Part shown: positions 14,034 to 21,724 of the stretch, in pieces
Layout of the letters: every line of letters starts with the position of its first letter
Numbering within the stretch: the first letter of the stretch is position 1
Assembly (NCBI GenBank): GCA_964244615.1
Contig: CAXTJP010000032.1
Span: 1 to 25,255 of the forward strand
Source of the DNA: BOG-908 sp964244615
Lineage (GTDB): Bacteria; Pseudomonadota; Alphaproteobacteria; Acetobacterales; Acetobacteraceae
Direction: 5' to 3'
DNA: 25,255 nucleotides
The notes under the pieces: model-generated
Told to the model about the DNA's origin: nothing
What the model saw: only the letters and a program-made list of their open reading frames with translations
Database searches by the model: none
Program-made: the position numbers and the translations under genes

Positions 14034-15842
14034 TCAGCGCGTCCCGATCAGCGCGTCCTCGACCGAGAGGTCCGGCGCCCGTCCCGCCGCGTCCGGCTGG
14101 CCGGCAAAGGCCTGCGTGCGGACCAGCCTGGCGTACTGGCCGTCCTGCTGCATCAGCGAGGCATGGGTACCCTGCTCGACCGCGCGGCCGTCGGCCATGG
14201 CCACCACCAGGTCGGCGTCGCGCACCGTGGACAGCCGGTGGGCGACGATGATGGTGGTGCGGCCGGCGCGCAGCCGGGTCAGCGCCAGCTGGACGGCCGC
14301 CTCGCTCTCGGCGTCGAGCGCGCTGGTCGCCTCGTCGAGCAGCAGGATGCGCGGGTTGCGTAGCAGCGCGCGCGCGAGCGCCACGCGCTGGCGCTGGCCG
14401 CCGGAGAGGCGCGCGCCGCCGGTGCCGACGCGGGTGTCCAGCCCCAGCGGCAGCGCCCTGATGAAGCCGGCGGCGGCCGCGGCTTCGGCCGCGTCCCAGA
14501 TCTGCCCGTCGGTGGCGCCGGGCCGGCCCATGCCGATGTTGGCGCCCACCGTGTCGTCGAACAGCAGCACGTCCTGGCCGACATAGGCGATGGCGTCGCG
14601 CAGGCTGGCCAGGGTCACCTGACGCAGATCGGCGCCGTCCAGCAGGATGCGGCCGGCGGTCACGTCCTTGAGGCGTGGGATCAGGGTCAGCGCCGTCGAC
14701 TTGCCGGCGCCGGACGCGCCGACCAGCGCCACGGTCAGCCCCGGCTTGGCCTCGAAGGCCAGCCCGTCCAGGCCGACGCGGCCGTCGGGGTAGATGAAAC
14801 CCACGCCCTGGAACAGCAGGTGGCCGCGGCCGGGCGGCAGGACGGCCGCGCCGGGCCGGTCGACGATGCTGGGCGGCTCGTCGATGATGCAGAAGACGCG
14901 CACCAGGCCGGCCATGCCCTCCTGCAGCGCCGAGTTGAGCGCGCCGAGCGCGCGCACCGGACGCGAGGCGAGCAGCAGCGCCGAGACGAAGCCGGTGAAA
15001 TCGCCCAGCGTGTTGCCGCCGGTCGCCGCCCGCCAGCCGGCGAAGCCCAGCACGGCGGCGACCGCCACCCCGCCCAGCATCTCCAGGAACGGGTCCACCC
15101 GGGCGCGGCTGCGGTTCATCCGGAGCAGCGAGCGGTAGAGCTGTTCGAAGCTGTCGGCCGCCCGGCGCATCTCCACGTGCTCCAGCCGATAGGCGCGCAC
15201 CGTGCGGGCCTGGGCGAAGCTCTCGTGCAGCAGCGTCGCCGTCTCGCCCATGCGCTCCTGCATGCCGCCCGAGGCGCGGCGCACGCGCTTGCCGACGCGC
15301 TGTATGGGCACCGCGGCGATCGGGTACAGCGCGGCGGCGATCAGGGCGAACTCCCAATCCAGGTAGAACATCGTGCCCACCAGCCCGACCACGGTCACCA
15401 CGTCGCCGACCGCGTTGACCGCGCGGATCATCGCCTCGCGCACGGTGGCGGCGTCCGTGGTGAAATGCGCGGCCAGGGCCGCCGGTGCCTCGCGCTCCAG
15501 CGTGGCCAGGTCGCCGCGCACCAGTTGCGCGAACATGCGGTCCTGCAGCTCGCGTATCACCAGCAGCACCAGCCTGGTCACCAGCACCGCCTGGCCGTAC
15601 TGGGCGGCGGCCTTGGCGGTGGTGATCACCACCACCAGGGCCGGGATCTGGTAGAGGATGCGGCTGTCGCGCGCCTCGAACATCGATAGCGCGCGCTTGA
15701 TCACCACCGGGTAGAGCGCGGTCAGCCCCGCCATCAGCGCCGTCAGCAGCAGCACCAGCAGCAGGCTTCCGGTATGGCGGCGTATGTGCTCGCGCCACAG
15801 CCGCCGCATCATGGCGTGCGTCGTCGGGTCGTCCTGCGGCAT
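14034..15842 (-). CDS. ABC exporter, MsbA-like half-transporter
   Basis: This 602-residue protein fuses a six-helix type I exporter domain (about 20-310) to an ATPase domain (about 340-585). ATPase motifs are all intact: Walker A GASGAGKS (375-382), Q-loop AYVGQDVLLFDD, signature LSGGQRQR (479-486), Walker B ILLLDEATSALD (499-510) and the switch His in VAHRLST (H535). It should act as a homodimer in the inner membrane. The likeness to MsbA suggests export of lipid A precursor or another lipid or drug; the substrate is not determinable here. It starts 6 bases after the upstream 94-residue gene. The ATG at 15842 gives a typical short cytosolic leader. Confidence 0.9.
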   Translation of the reverse strand: MPQDDPTTHAMMRRLWREHIRRHTGSLLLVLLLTALMAGLTALYPVVIKRALSMFEARDSRILYQIPALVVVITTAKAAAQYGQAVLVTRLVLLVIRELQDRMFAQLVRGDLATLEREAPAALAAHFTTDAATVREAMIRAVNAVGDVVTVVGLVGTMFYLDWEFALIAAALYPIAAVPIQRVGKRVRRASGGMQERMGETATLLHESFAQARTVRAYRLEHVEMRRAADSFEQLYRSLLRMNRSRARVDPFLEMLGGVAVAAVLGFAGWRAATGGNTLGDFTGFVSALLLASRPVRALGALNSALQEGMAGLVRVFCIIDEPPSIVDRPGAAVLPPGRGHLLFQGVGFIYPDGRVGLDGLAFEAKPGLTVALVGASGAGKSTALTLIPRLKDVTAGRILLDGADLRQVTLASLRDAIAYVGQDVLLFDDTVGANIGMGRPGATDGQIWDAAEAAAAAGFIRALPLGLDTRVGTGGARLSGGQRQRVALARALLRNPRILLLDEATSALDAESEAAVQLALTRLRAGRTTIIVAHRLSTVRDADLVVAMADGRAVEQGTHASLMQQDGQYARLVRTQAFAGQPDAAGRAPDLSVEDALIGTR

Positions 15843-15848
15843 CAGCCT

Positions 15849-16133
15849 TCAGACTTCGGCAGCACCCGCGACCTCGGCGCCCGCCGGCTCCTCCTCCCGG
15901 CTGCGAAGGTGCCAGAGGCGTTCGTGCGCGGCCATCAGCGGTGCGACCACCGCCTCCCGCCGATCGGGCCTGGGGGCCACGCGCAACAGCACCAGCTCCA
16001 ACGTGGTCAGCAGGTCGGCGGCGACCGTCAGTTCACCCTCGTCACAGGCGTGGTCGAAAGCCGCCTGGATCTTGTCGCTGAGGCGCCGGCTGTAGCGTTC
16101 CTGGTCGGCGGACGGGGCGATGGTTTGTGACAT
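15849..16133 (-). CDS. Hypothetical helical protein upstream of the ABC exporter
   Basis: The 94-residue protein is soluble, charged and mostly helical. The N-terminal part is ERYSRRLSDKIQAAFDHACD, followed by ELTVAADLLTTLELVLLRVA and an Ala/Glu-rich tail. No signal peptide, membrane segment or catalytic motif is visible, and I do not recognise a named family. Its position, 6 bases before the exporter start on the same strand, indicates cotranscription. The ATG at 16133 has no obvious ribosome-binding site; the upstream sequence reads GGTTACCATAGT. Confidence 0.6.
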   Translation of the reverse strand: MSQTIAPSADQERYSRRLSDKIQAAFDHACDEGELTVAADLLTTLELVLLRVAPRPDRREAVVAPLMAAHERLWHLRSREEEPAGAEVAGAAEV

Positions 16134-16209
16134 ACTATGGTAACCGGGAGGTTCGCTTTGCGCGCAGGATGTCAGAAACGGGGCATGACGGATAGCTCCG
16201 GCACGCCGC

Positions 16210-16224
16210 GGCCCAGGATGGGCC
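16210..16224 (-). terminator. Short hairpin after eipB
   Basis: GGCCCA (16210-16215) and TGGGCC (16219-16224) form a perfect 6-base stem with a 3-base loop, four bases beyond the eipB stop on the minus strand. There is no T-run, so termination is only suggested. Confidence 0.3.
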
Positions 16225-16227
16225 CAC

Positions 16228-17013
16228 TCAGCAACGGGGCGGGTGCATGTCCAGGCTTTGCAGCTTGCCGTCCATGACGAAGCCCTGGAAGTTCATGGTC
16301 AGCCCGTCGGCCACGCCGTCGGCGAAATACTGCATGCCGATCTCGTAGTTCGGCGTTTCGGTGGCGCTGCTGCGGTCGAAGAAGGCGACGTGGAAATGGC
16401 CGGATGCCAAGGCCGAGAGCGCGGCCCATTTCTGCGGCGCGGGCGGGTGCCAGCTCTCGATGGCGACAAAAGTGTCCTGCGCGCCGGCGGCGTCCGTGCC
16501 GTCGAACAGCGGCACCGGCAGGAACTTCTTTCCCGCCACGGCCGCGTCCAGCAGGGCGGCGGTATGGGCCATCGGCAGCAGCGTGCCCTGGGGCAGCAGA
16601 ACCTGCTTGCGCTCGGGGTTGGTGAAGTTGGCGGCGCCGCGGCCGCCCGGGCGCTCCAGCACCGCGGTCCCGTCCAGCTGCTCGGTCACCGCCTGGTCGG
16701 TCACCTGCTTGGTGTGGAACTCGAGATGCGTGCCGTCGTGGCTTTCCAGCGTCGCGTAGTCGGAGACCATGTGCACGTCCTGGCCGTCCTTGTTGGTCAG
16801 GTCGATGACGAGGTGCTGCGCGGTGGTCCAGGCGGTGCAGGTGTCCAGCACGTCGTAGGTCATGGTGCCGTGCGCCTCGGCGACGTCCTCCTCCTTCGAG
16901 CGGTCGAGGGTGAGCTGGTAGACGGCGTGGTGGGCGGCGAGCGTCGCGGCGCGCCCGGTGCCGTGGGCGAAGGCGAACACCATCGGGGCAAGCAGGACGG
17001 CGGGGATGCGCAT
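16228..17013 (-). CDS. eipB: EipB/DUF1849 periplasmic envelope-integrity protein
   Basis: This 261-residue protein has a signal peptide (MRIPAVLLAPMVFAFAHGTG, then RAA) and matches the DUF1849 pattern along its length: LAAHHAVYQLTLDRS, GTMTYDVLDTCTAWTTAQHL, DYATLESHDGTHLEFHTKQ, LPQGTLLPMAHTAALLDAA, FDGTDA, ETPNYEIGMQYFADGVADGL and FQGFVMDGKLQSLDM. Brucella EipB is a beta-spiral periplasmic protein needed for envelope integrity, with a disulfide between an early and a C-terminal cysteine. Here the partners would be C59 and the very last residue, C261. The ATG at 17013 begins the signal peptide and follows GGAGA. It diverges from the DUF6635-like gene. Confidence 0.82.
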   Translation of the reverse strand: MRIPAVLLAPMVFAFAHGTGRAATLAAHHAVYQLTLDRSKEEDVAEAHGTMTYDVLDTCTAWTTAQHLVIDLTNKDGQDVHMVSDYATLESHDGTHLEFHTKQVTDQAVTEQLDGTAVLERPGGRGAANFTNPERKQVLLPQGTLLPMAHTAALLDAAVAGKKFLPVPLFDGTDAAGAQDTFVAIESWHPPAPQKWAALSALASGHFHVAFFDRSSATETPNYEIGMQYFADGVADGLTMNFQGFVMDGKLQSLDMHPPRC

Positions 17014-17090
17014 GCAGGGCGTCTCCTGGAGAGGGCGATGACATAGGGGGGTGCGCCGCCGAACGCCAGTTGCCAGCACGCGGGGTGGCG

Positions 17091-17106
17091 GGGCAGGGTC
17101 CTGCCC
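17091..17106. promoter_or_regulatory. Perfect palindrome before the DUF6635-like gene
   Basis: GGGCAGG (17091-17097) and CCTGCCC (17100-17106) form a 7-base inverted repeat around GT, ending one base before the GTG chosen as start. It could be an operator between the divergent genes or an RNA hairpin hiding the ribosome-binding region. If translation instead starts at 17051, it is simply coding. Confidence 0.35.
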
Positions 17107-17107
17107 T

Positions 17108-18088
17108 GTGGAGAACGCGGACGTGGAGAACGCCGATGCGGCGCTGGCCCGTGCGGCCGTGGACGAGGGCGCGCGACGCTACTTCGACGCGCGACGCGCC
17201 GGAGTCGACCGGTTCGTCGCCGACCATTTCTCGTGGCGCGGCACCCTCGCCCTGCACCGCGCGGCGTTCGGCTGGGACATCCTGCGTGCGCCGCTGAACC
17301 TGTTCCTGGCCGGGGCCGCCATCCTGCTGCAGCTCGCCGCGCGGGCCACCCGGCGCTGGCCGCGCCTGTCCTCGCTGCTGCGCCGGCCGATCCTGCTGCG
17401 CACCGCCGTCTCGCGCCAGGTGGAGTGGCTGGTGATCACCGAGTTCCTGGGGCTTCCGTTCCGCCAGGGGGCGCGGGCATCGCAGGCGGACGCGCTGACC
17501 GAGGCGATCCTGTCGGTGCCCGCGGTGCAGGACCGCCTGCGTTCGGCGCTGCAGGAGCTTGGCCGGCACGGCGAGGACCCTGCCTTCCAGGCTCGCCTGG
17601 CGCACGCGGTCGGCGAGTATGGCGTGACGCGGGCGGCGGCGGCGGAAATCACCACCGGGCTGCTCAACCTCGGCGCCGGCGGGCTTGCCCTGCACAAGAT
17701 CACGCCCGGCGCCGCATCGCTCGGCCCGGCCCTGGCCGGCACGATGGCGCAGCAGACCGCGGTGGGCGCCTTTCCGCTCGGCGGCTGGCTCGGCGGCCTG
17801 TGGTACGGGTGGTTCCCGGCCGCCCCCTCGGCCGGGCTCGTGGCGCTGGCGACCGGCGGGCTGGTTCTGGCCTCCACCACCTTCGCCGCCTTCGCGGGCG
17901 TGGTCTCGGACCCGATCCAGCGTGCGCTGGGGCTGCACCAGAAGCGGCTGCGTCGCATGGTGGACGCGCTGGAGCGGCAGTTCTTCAACGAGCACGCCGA
18001 CGGCTTCCGGGTGCACGACCACTACGTGGCGCGGGTCATGGATGTGTTCGATATACTGGGGGCGGCGCTTCGGCTCGCACGGTCTTAG
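17108..18088 (+). CDS. DUF6635-like membrane protein
   Basis: The protein has 326 residues. An N-terminal soluble part has GARRYFDARRAGVDRFVADHFSWRG, then LHRAAFGWDILRAPLNLFLA leads into membrane segments. Further hydrophobic segments are TTGLLNLGAGGLALHK, a Gly/Trp-rich GGWLGGLWYGWF and GLVALATGGLVLASTTFAAF. A basic C-terminal region follows (LHQKRLRRMVDALERQFF). This corresponds to the uncharacterised DUF6635 family as I remember it. The first residues are a tandem copy, VENAD-VENAD, encoded by two 15-base units. The GTG at 17108 is uncertain: GTG at 17051 and 17123 are alternatives, none with an ideal ribosome-binding site. A hairpin repeat lies 19 bases after the stop. Confidence 0.68.
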   Translation: MENADVENADAALARAAVDEGARRYFDARRAGVDRFVADHFSWRGTLALHRAAFGWDILRAPLNLFLAGAAILLQLAARATRRWPRLSSLLRRPILLRTAVSRQVEWLVITEFLGLPFRQGARASQADALTEAILSVPAVQDRLRSALQELGRHGEDPAFQARLAHAVGEYGVTRAAAAEITTGLLNLGAGGLALHKITPGAASLGPALAGTMAQQTAVGAFPLGGWLGGLWYGWFPAAPSAGLVALATGGLVLASTTFAAFAGVVSDPIQRALGLHQKRLRRMVDALERQFFNEHADGFRVHDHYVARVMDVFDILGAALRLARS

Positions 18089-18097
18089 AGCGGAGGA

Positions 18098-18162
18098 AGG
18101 CAAGGTCTGCTTTTTGGAAAAAAGCAGCAAAAAACTTTTGGTAGTGCTGTCGCGGAGCGTTC
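18098..18162 (+). repeat. Direct repeat copy 1 with terminator-like hairpin
   Basis: The unit begins AGGCAAGGTCTGC and runs through CAAAAAACTTTTGG to TGCTGTCGCGGAGC. It matches 19360-19425 with about four substitutions and one single-base indel by eye. It contains the stem CTGCTTTTT/AAAAAGCAG (18107-18127). Position just after the DUF6635-like stop fits a transcription terminator. Similar AT-rich hairpins in intergenic DNA are common in Acetobacteraceae. Confidence 0.85.
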
Positions 18163-18266
18163 TGCGGCGCGCGTGGCGACGTTGTGAGGCGGCGCGCTGC
18201 AACCCGGGAGCGTTCGCGTCGCTGTGGGTGACGTACATCGCTTGAAAAAACCTTGGGAAGAGCAGC

Positions 18267-19361
18267 ATGACGCAAGCGATCGGCTACGCCGCCAAGCATT
18301 CCTTCAGCCGCCTCAAGCCCATGACGTTCGAGCGCGACGAGCCTCGCGCGAACGAGGTCGAGATCGAGATCCTGTTCTGCGGCGTGTGCCACTCGGACAT
18401 CCACCAGGTGAAGAACGAGTGGTCGAACACAGTCTATCCCTGCATGCCGGGCCACGAGGTCGTCGGCCGGGTGGCGCGGGCCGGCGCCTCCGTCACCCGC
18501 CACAGGGTGGGCGACATGGTAGGCGTAGGCTGCATGATCGACAGCTGCCGGTCGTGCGAGCCGTGCCACGCGCACGAGGAGAACTACTGCGAAGGGCCGA
18601 ACAGCTGGCTTGCCACCTATAACGGCCCGATGGTGCCGAAGGCCATGTCGCCCGACGGCGACAACACATACGGGCGCGACAACACCTATGGCGGTTACTC
18701 CACGTCGATCGTAGTGGCCGAGGATTTCGTGCTGAAGATCCCCGAAGGACTAAAGCCCGAGGTGGCGGCGCCCATACTGTGCGCCGGCGTCACCACCTAC
18801 TCGCCGATGAAGCACTGGGGCGTGAAGCCGGGCGACCACGTGGGCATCGTGGGCTTCGGCGGCCTGGGCGACATGGCGGCCAAGCTGGCCCGCGCCATGG
18901 GCGCCGAGGTGACGATCTTCACCCGCACCGAGGAGAAGCTGGAGGCGGCGACGAAGCTCGGCGCGACCGGCGTGCTGGAGAGCGACTCCAAGTCGATGAA
19001 GGCCCTGAAGGGAAGTTTCGACTTCATCCTGAGCACGGTTCCCGAAAAGCACGACGTGAACCCGTACCTGCAACTGCTCAAGCGCAACCGGACGGTGGTC
19101 GTCGTGGGCGCGCTGGAAAAGCTGGCGCCGATCAACAACCAGCAGCAGGCGATGCACCGGACCGGGGTTGCAGGCTCGATCATCGGCAGCATCGCCGACA
19201 CGCAGGAAGTGCTGGATTTCTGCGCCGAGCACAGCATCGGGCCCGACATCCAGGTCATCCCGATCCAGGACATCAACGATGCTTACAAGCAGGTTGAGGA
19301 CGGCGACGTGCGGTTTCGCTACGTTATCGATATCTCGTCGCTGAGGCGGGAGCAGGATTAG
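18267..19361 (+). CDS. Zinc-dependent NAD(P) alcohol dehydrogenase, cinnamyl-alcohol/YahK type
   Basis: This 364-residue medium-chain dehydrogenase interconverts alcohols and aldehydes in the cytoplasm. Catalytic zinc ligands are C41 (FCGVCHSDIH), H63 (MPGHEVVG) and C172 (PILCAGVTTYSP). Structural zinc cysteines are C94, C97, C100 and C108. The Rossmann motif is GFGGLGDMAAKLARAMGAEV (197-216). The order and the GHEVVG/LCAGVT signatures fit the YahK/CAD-like group, usually NADPH-dependent and broad in aldehyde substrates. GGGAAG precedes the ATG at 18267. Residues 132-143 read DNTYGR-DNTYGG, an apparent six-codon duplication in a loop that is shorter in remembered homologues. The gene is bracketed by two direct repeats. 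The repeat hairpin downstream probably ends transcription. Confidence 0.92.
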   Translation: MTQAIGYAAKHSFSRLKPMTFERDEPRANEVEIEILFCGVCHSDIHQVKNEWSNTVYPCMPGHEVVGRVARAGASVTRHRVGDMVGVGCMIDSCRSCEPCHAHEENYCEGPNSWLATYNGPMVPKAMSPDGDNTYGRDNTYGGYSTSIVVAEDFVLKIPEGLKPEVAAPILCAGVTTYSPMKHWGVKPGDHVGIVGFGGLGDMAAKLARAMGAEVTIFTRTEEKLEAATKLGATGVLESDSKSMKALKGSFDFILSTVPEKHDVNPYLQLLKRNRTVVVVGALEKLAPINNQQQAMHRTGVAGSIIGSIADTQEVLDFCAEHSIGPDIQVIPIQDINDAYKQVEDGDVRFRYVIDISSLRREQD

Positions 19362-19425
19362 GCAAGCTCTGCTTTTTTGAAAAAAAGCAGCAAAAAACTT
19401 TTGGTCGTGCTGTCGCGGAGCTTTC
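19360..19425 (+). repeat. Direct repeat copy 2 with terminator-like hairpin
   Basis: This is the second copy of the 18098-18162 unit, same orientation. The stem CTGCTTTTTT/AAAAAAGCAG (19369-19390) is longer than in copy 1 and lies 7 bases after the dehydrogenase stop. The following CAAAAAACTTTTGG and TGCTGTCGCGGAGC blocks are shared, after which the copies diverge. Confidence 0.88.
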
Positions 19426-19443
19426 AACAAACACCCGACCAAT

Positions 19444-19486
19444 GAGCAAAGTTTCGGTTCTTTCTTTCAAAAAAGAACCGCTTGCC
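19444..19486 (-). terminator. Inverted relative of the repeat, hairpin ending the SGNH hydrolase gene
   Basis: CGGTTCTTT (19455-19463) pairs with AAAGAACCG (19472-19480). Read on the minus strand, the element is AAGGCAAG, hairpin, then AAACTTTGC, the same order as the plus-strand repeats though the stem bases differ. It immediately follows the stop at 19487, so it probably terminates the minus-strand operon and, being symmetrical, may stop transcription from both sides. Confidence 0.7.
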
Positions 19487-20227
19487 TTACCGCCGCCCCA
19501 TCTGCTGACTGATCGGCTGCTTGAGCGCGGCGGTAATCATTTCCGCCATCGCCTGGGCCAGGCAGGCGTAGCCGCGATTGTTCATGTGGAACCCGTCCAC
19601 CGCGATGAAGTCGTCGTAGGGCGCACCCGCCGCTGCCCAATGGTCCATCAGGGCCCCGCGGGAGAACAGGTTCACGCCCAGATCATGCGCGATGTCGCGC
19701 AGGGTGTTCTCCATCACGCTATGCTCGGGAGCGGCGAGGATGCGTGGGGAGCGCTGGTTGTCCATCAGGATGACGTCCGCGCCGGCCGCCTTCAGCTTGG
19801 CGATGCCTTCCTCCACGAGGTGGCGGAACACGCCCGGCGATTCGTCGCGCACCGCACCGTTGGCGCCGACCTGCCAGATCACCAGCTGCGGGCGTATGGC
19901 CAGCACGTCCGCGTCCAGCCGCGCCAGTTCCTCCGGCGCGTCCTGGCCGCCGATGCCGCGGTTGATGAACGCGAAGTCGGCTTTCGGCAGGCTGTCGTTC
20001 AGGGCGCGTTGCAGCAGGGCCGGGTAGGAGTGGGCGATGTCGGTCGCCATCCAGCCGCGGGTGGAGGAGGAACCGAGCGCCACCGCGAGCAGCGGCTGGT
20101 TGGTGGCGAGCGCCGAGCGAGTGTGGGGCAACTGCGGTACCGGCATGTCGCCCGACGGCGGGCAGGTCTCGGCCCCGGCCATGCCGGCCCACAAACATGC
20201 GAGCGCGCCGGCGAGTGCTCCCAGCAC
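19487..20227 (-). CDS. Secreted SGNH/GDSL-family hydrolase
   Basis: This 246-residue protein has an N-terminal signal (MLGALAGALACLWAGMAGAE, residues 1-20) and the SGNH blocks. Block I is AVALGSSSTRG with the likely nucleophile S54, block II the Gly in NRGIGGQDA, block III GANG (121-124) with N123 as oxyanion residue, and block V D211-G-F-H214, the catalytic Asp/His. These enzymes are esterases or lipases acting on acyl or acetyl esters of sugars, lipids or peptidoglycan in the periplasm; the substrate is unknown. Start is a GTG at 20227, the only one preceding the signal. It lies 32 bases after tldD on the same strand. Confidence 0.85.
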   Translation of the reverse strand: MLGALAGALACLWAGMAGAETCPPSGDMPVPQLPHTRSALATNQPLLAVALGSSSTRGWMATDIAHSYPALLQRALNDSLPKADFAFINRGIGGQDAPEELARLDADVLAIRPQLVIWQVGANGAVRDESPGVFRHLVEEGIAKLKAAGADVILMDNQRSPRILAAPEHSVMENTLRDIAHDLGVNLFSRGALMDHWAAAGAPYDDFIAVDGFHMNNRGYACLAQAMAEMITAALKQPISQQMGRR

Positions 20228-20259
20228 CCGTCCGGCGCCTGATGGCTCGGCCCCAGGCC

Positions 20260-21699
20260 TCAGGTCGCGGTTCCGCCCACGGTGAGGCCGCGCAGCTTCA
20301 GCGTCGGCTGGCCCACGCCGACCGGTACGCCCTGGCCGTTCTTGCCGCAGGTGCCGATCCCGGGGTCCAGCGCCATGTCGCCGCCGATCATCTCCACCTT
20401 GGTCAGGCTGTCGGGACCGTTGCCGATCAGGGTGGCGCCGCGCACCGGGGCGCCGATGCGGCCGTTCTCGATCAGGTAGGCCTCGCTGGCCGAGAACACG
20501 AACTTGCCGCTGGTGATGTCCACTTGCCCGCCGCCGAAATTGACGGCGTAGAGACCCTTCTTGACCGAGCGGATCATCTCCTCCGGGCTGTGCGTGCCGT
20601 TCAGCATGACCGTGTTGGTCATGCGCGGCATCGGCGTGTGGGCGAAGCTCTCGCGCCGCCCGTTGCCGGTGGACCGCACGCCCATCAGCCGTGCGTTCAG
20701 CCGGTCCTGCAGGTAGCCGGTCAGGATGCCGTCCTCGATCAGCATGGTGCGGTTGGTGGGCGTGCCCTCGTCGTCGATGGTGAGCGAGCCGCGCCGGTCG
20801 GGCAGCGTGCCGTCATCGACCACGGTGACGCCGGGGGAGGCGATGCGCTGGCCCATCAGCCCGGCAAAGGCGCTGGTCTTCTTTCGATTGAAGTCGCCCT
20901 CCAGCCCGTGGCCGATCGCCTCGTGGAGCAGGATGCCCGGCCAGCCGTTGCCGAGCACCACCTCCATCTCGCCGGCCGGGGCCGGCACCGAGTCCAGCTT
21001 CAGGATCGCCTGTCGCAGCGCCTCGTCCACCGCGGCGCGCCAGGTCTGCGGCGCCAGCACGCGGTCGAACCCCTCGCGTCCGCCCAGGCCGTGGGTGCCG
21101 GATTCGCGCTTGCCGTCACGCTCGACGACGACGCTGACGTTGAGGCGGACGAGCGGGCGCAGATCGGCGGTGCGGCTGCCGTCGGCGCGCATGATCTGCA
21201 CCGCCTGCCACTCGCCGTGCAGCGAGGCCATCACCTGCGCCACGCGCGGGTCCTTGGCACGGGCATAGACGTCGATCTCGGACAGGGTGGCGGCGCGGCT
21301 GGCGAACCCGTCATGGGTCAGCGGCGAGGCGTCCGAGTAGAGGCGGGAGTTGGTGCTGCGCGGGCCGACCGAGGCGGCGCCCTGGCGGCCGCCGCGGACC
21401 GAGGCGACGGTGCTGGCGGCGCGGCGCAGAGCGGGTTCGGACAGCTCGCCCGCATGGGCGTAGCCGGTCTCCTCGCCCAGCACGGCACGCAGGCCGAAGC
21501 CCATCGCGGTGTCGTAATTGGCGGCGCGTATGCTGCCTTGCTCGAACGAGATGCTCTCGGATTCGCGGTACTCGAGGAACAGCTCGCCATCGTCGGTGCC
21601 GGCCAGGGCATCGGCGGTGATCCGCTCGGCGCTCTCACGGTCGAGCATCGCCTCGGCACGGTTGAAAAAAACGTCGTCGGTGGTGGCCAAAGCCGACAT
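20260..21699 (-). CDS. tldD: Metalloprotease TldD
   Basis: This 479-residue TldD/PmbA-family protease carries the family metal motif HEAIGHGLEGD, with H259, E260 and H264 as the HExxxH zinc site. The conserved C-terminal GIGTCGKNGQGVPVGVGQP is present, as are RRGSLTIDDEGTP and MPRMTNTVMLNG. TldD acts with PmbA (TldE) as a heterodimer that degrades unfolded peptides, for example in antitoxin turnover or modified-peptide maturation. The PmbA partner is not in this window. ATG at 21699 follows AGGA at suitable spacing. It lies 25 bases after ctaA, so it is probably cotranscribed with it. Confidence 0.96.
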   Translation of the reverse strand: MSALATTDDVFFNRAEAMLDRESAERITADALAGTDDGELFLEYRESESISFEQGSIRAANYDTAMGFGLRAVLGEETGYAHAGELSEPALRRAASTVASVRGGRQGAASVGPRSTNSRLYSDASPLTHDGFASRAATLSEIDVYARAKDPRVAQVMASLHGEWQAVQIMRADGSRTADLRPLVRLNVSVVVERDGKRESGTHGLGGREGFDRVLAPQTWRAAVDEALRQAILKLDSVPAPAGEMEVVLGNGWPGILLHEAIGHGLEGDFNRKKTSAFAGLMGQRIASPGVTVVDDGTLPDRRGSLTIDDEGTPTNRTMLIEDGILTGYLQDRLNARLMGVRSTGNGRRESFAHTPMPRMTNTVMLNGTHSPEEMIRSVKKGLYAVNFGGGQVDITSGKFVFSASEAYLIENGRIGAPVRGATLIGNGPDSLTKVEMIGGDMALDPGIGTCGKNGQGVPVGVGQPTLKLRGLTVGGTAT

Positions 21700-21724
21700 G
21701 GATGTGTCCTGACTGAGATCGCGC

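Noticed and set aside
12407..14251. A 614-codon plus-strand frame
   Set aside because: It is antisense to cysS, whose motifs are complete.
16172..18268. A 698-codon minus-strand frame across eipB and the DUF6635-like gene
   Set aside because: It is a composition-driven shadow in a different frame from eipB and antisense to the other gene.
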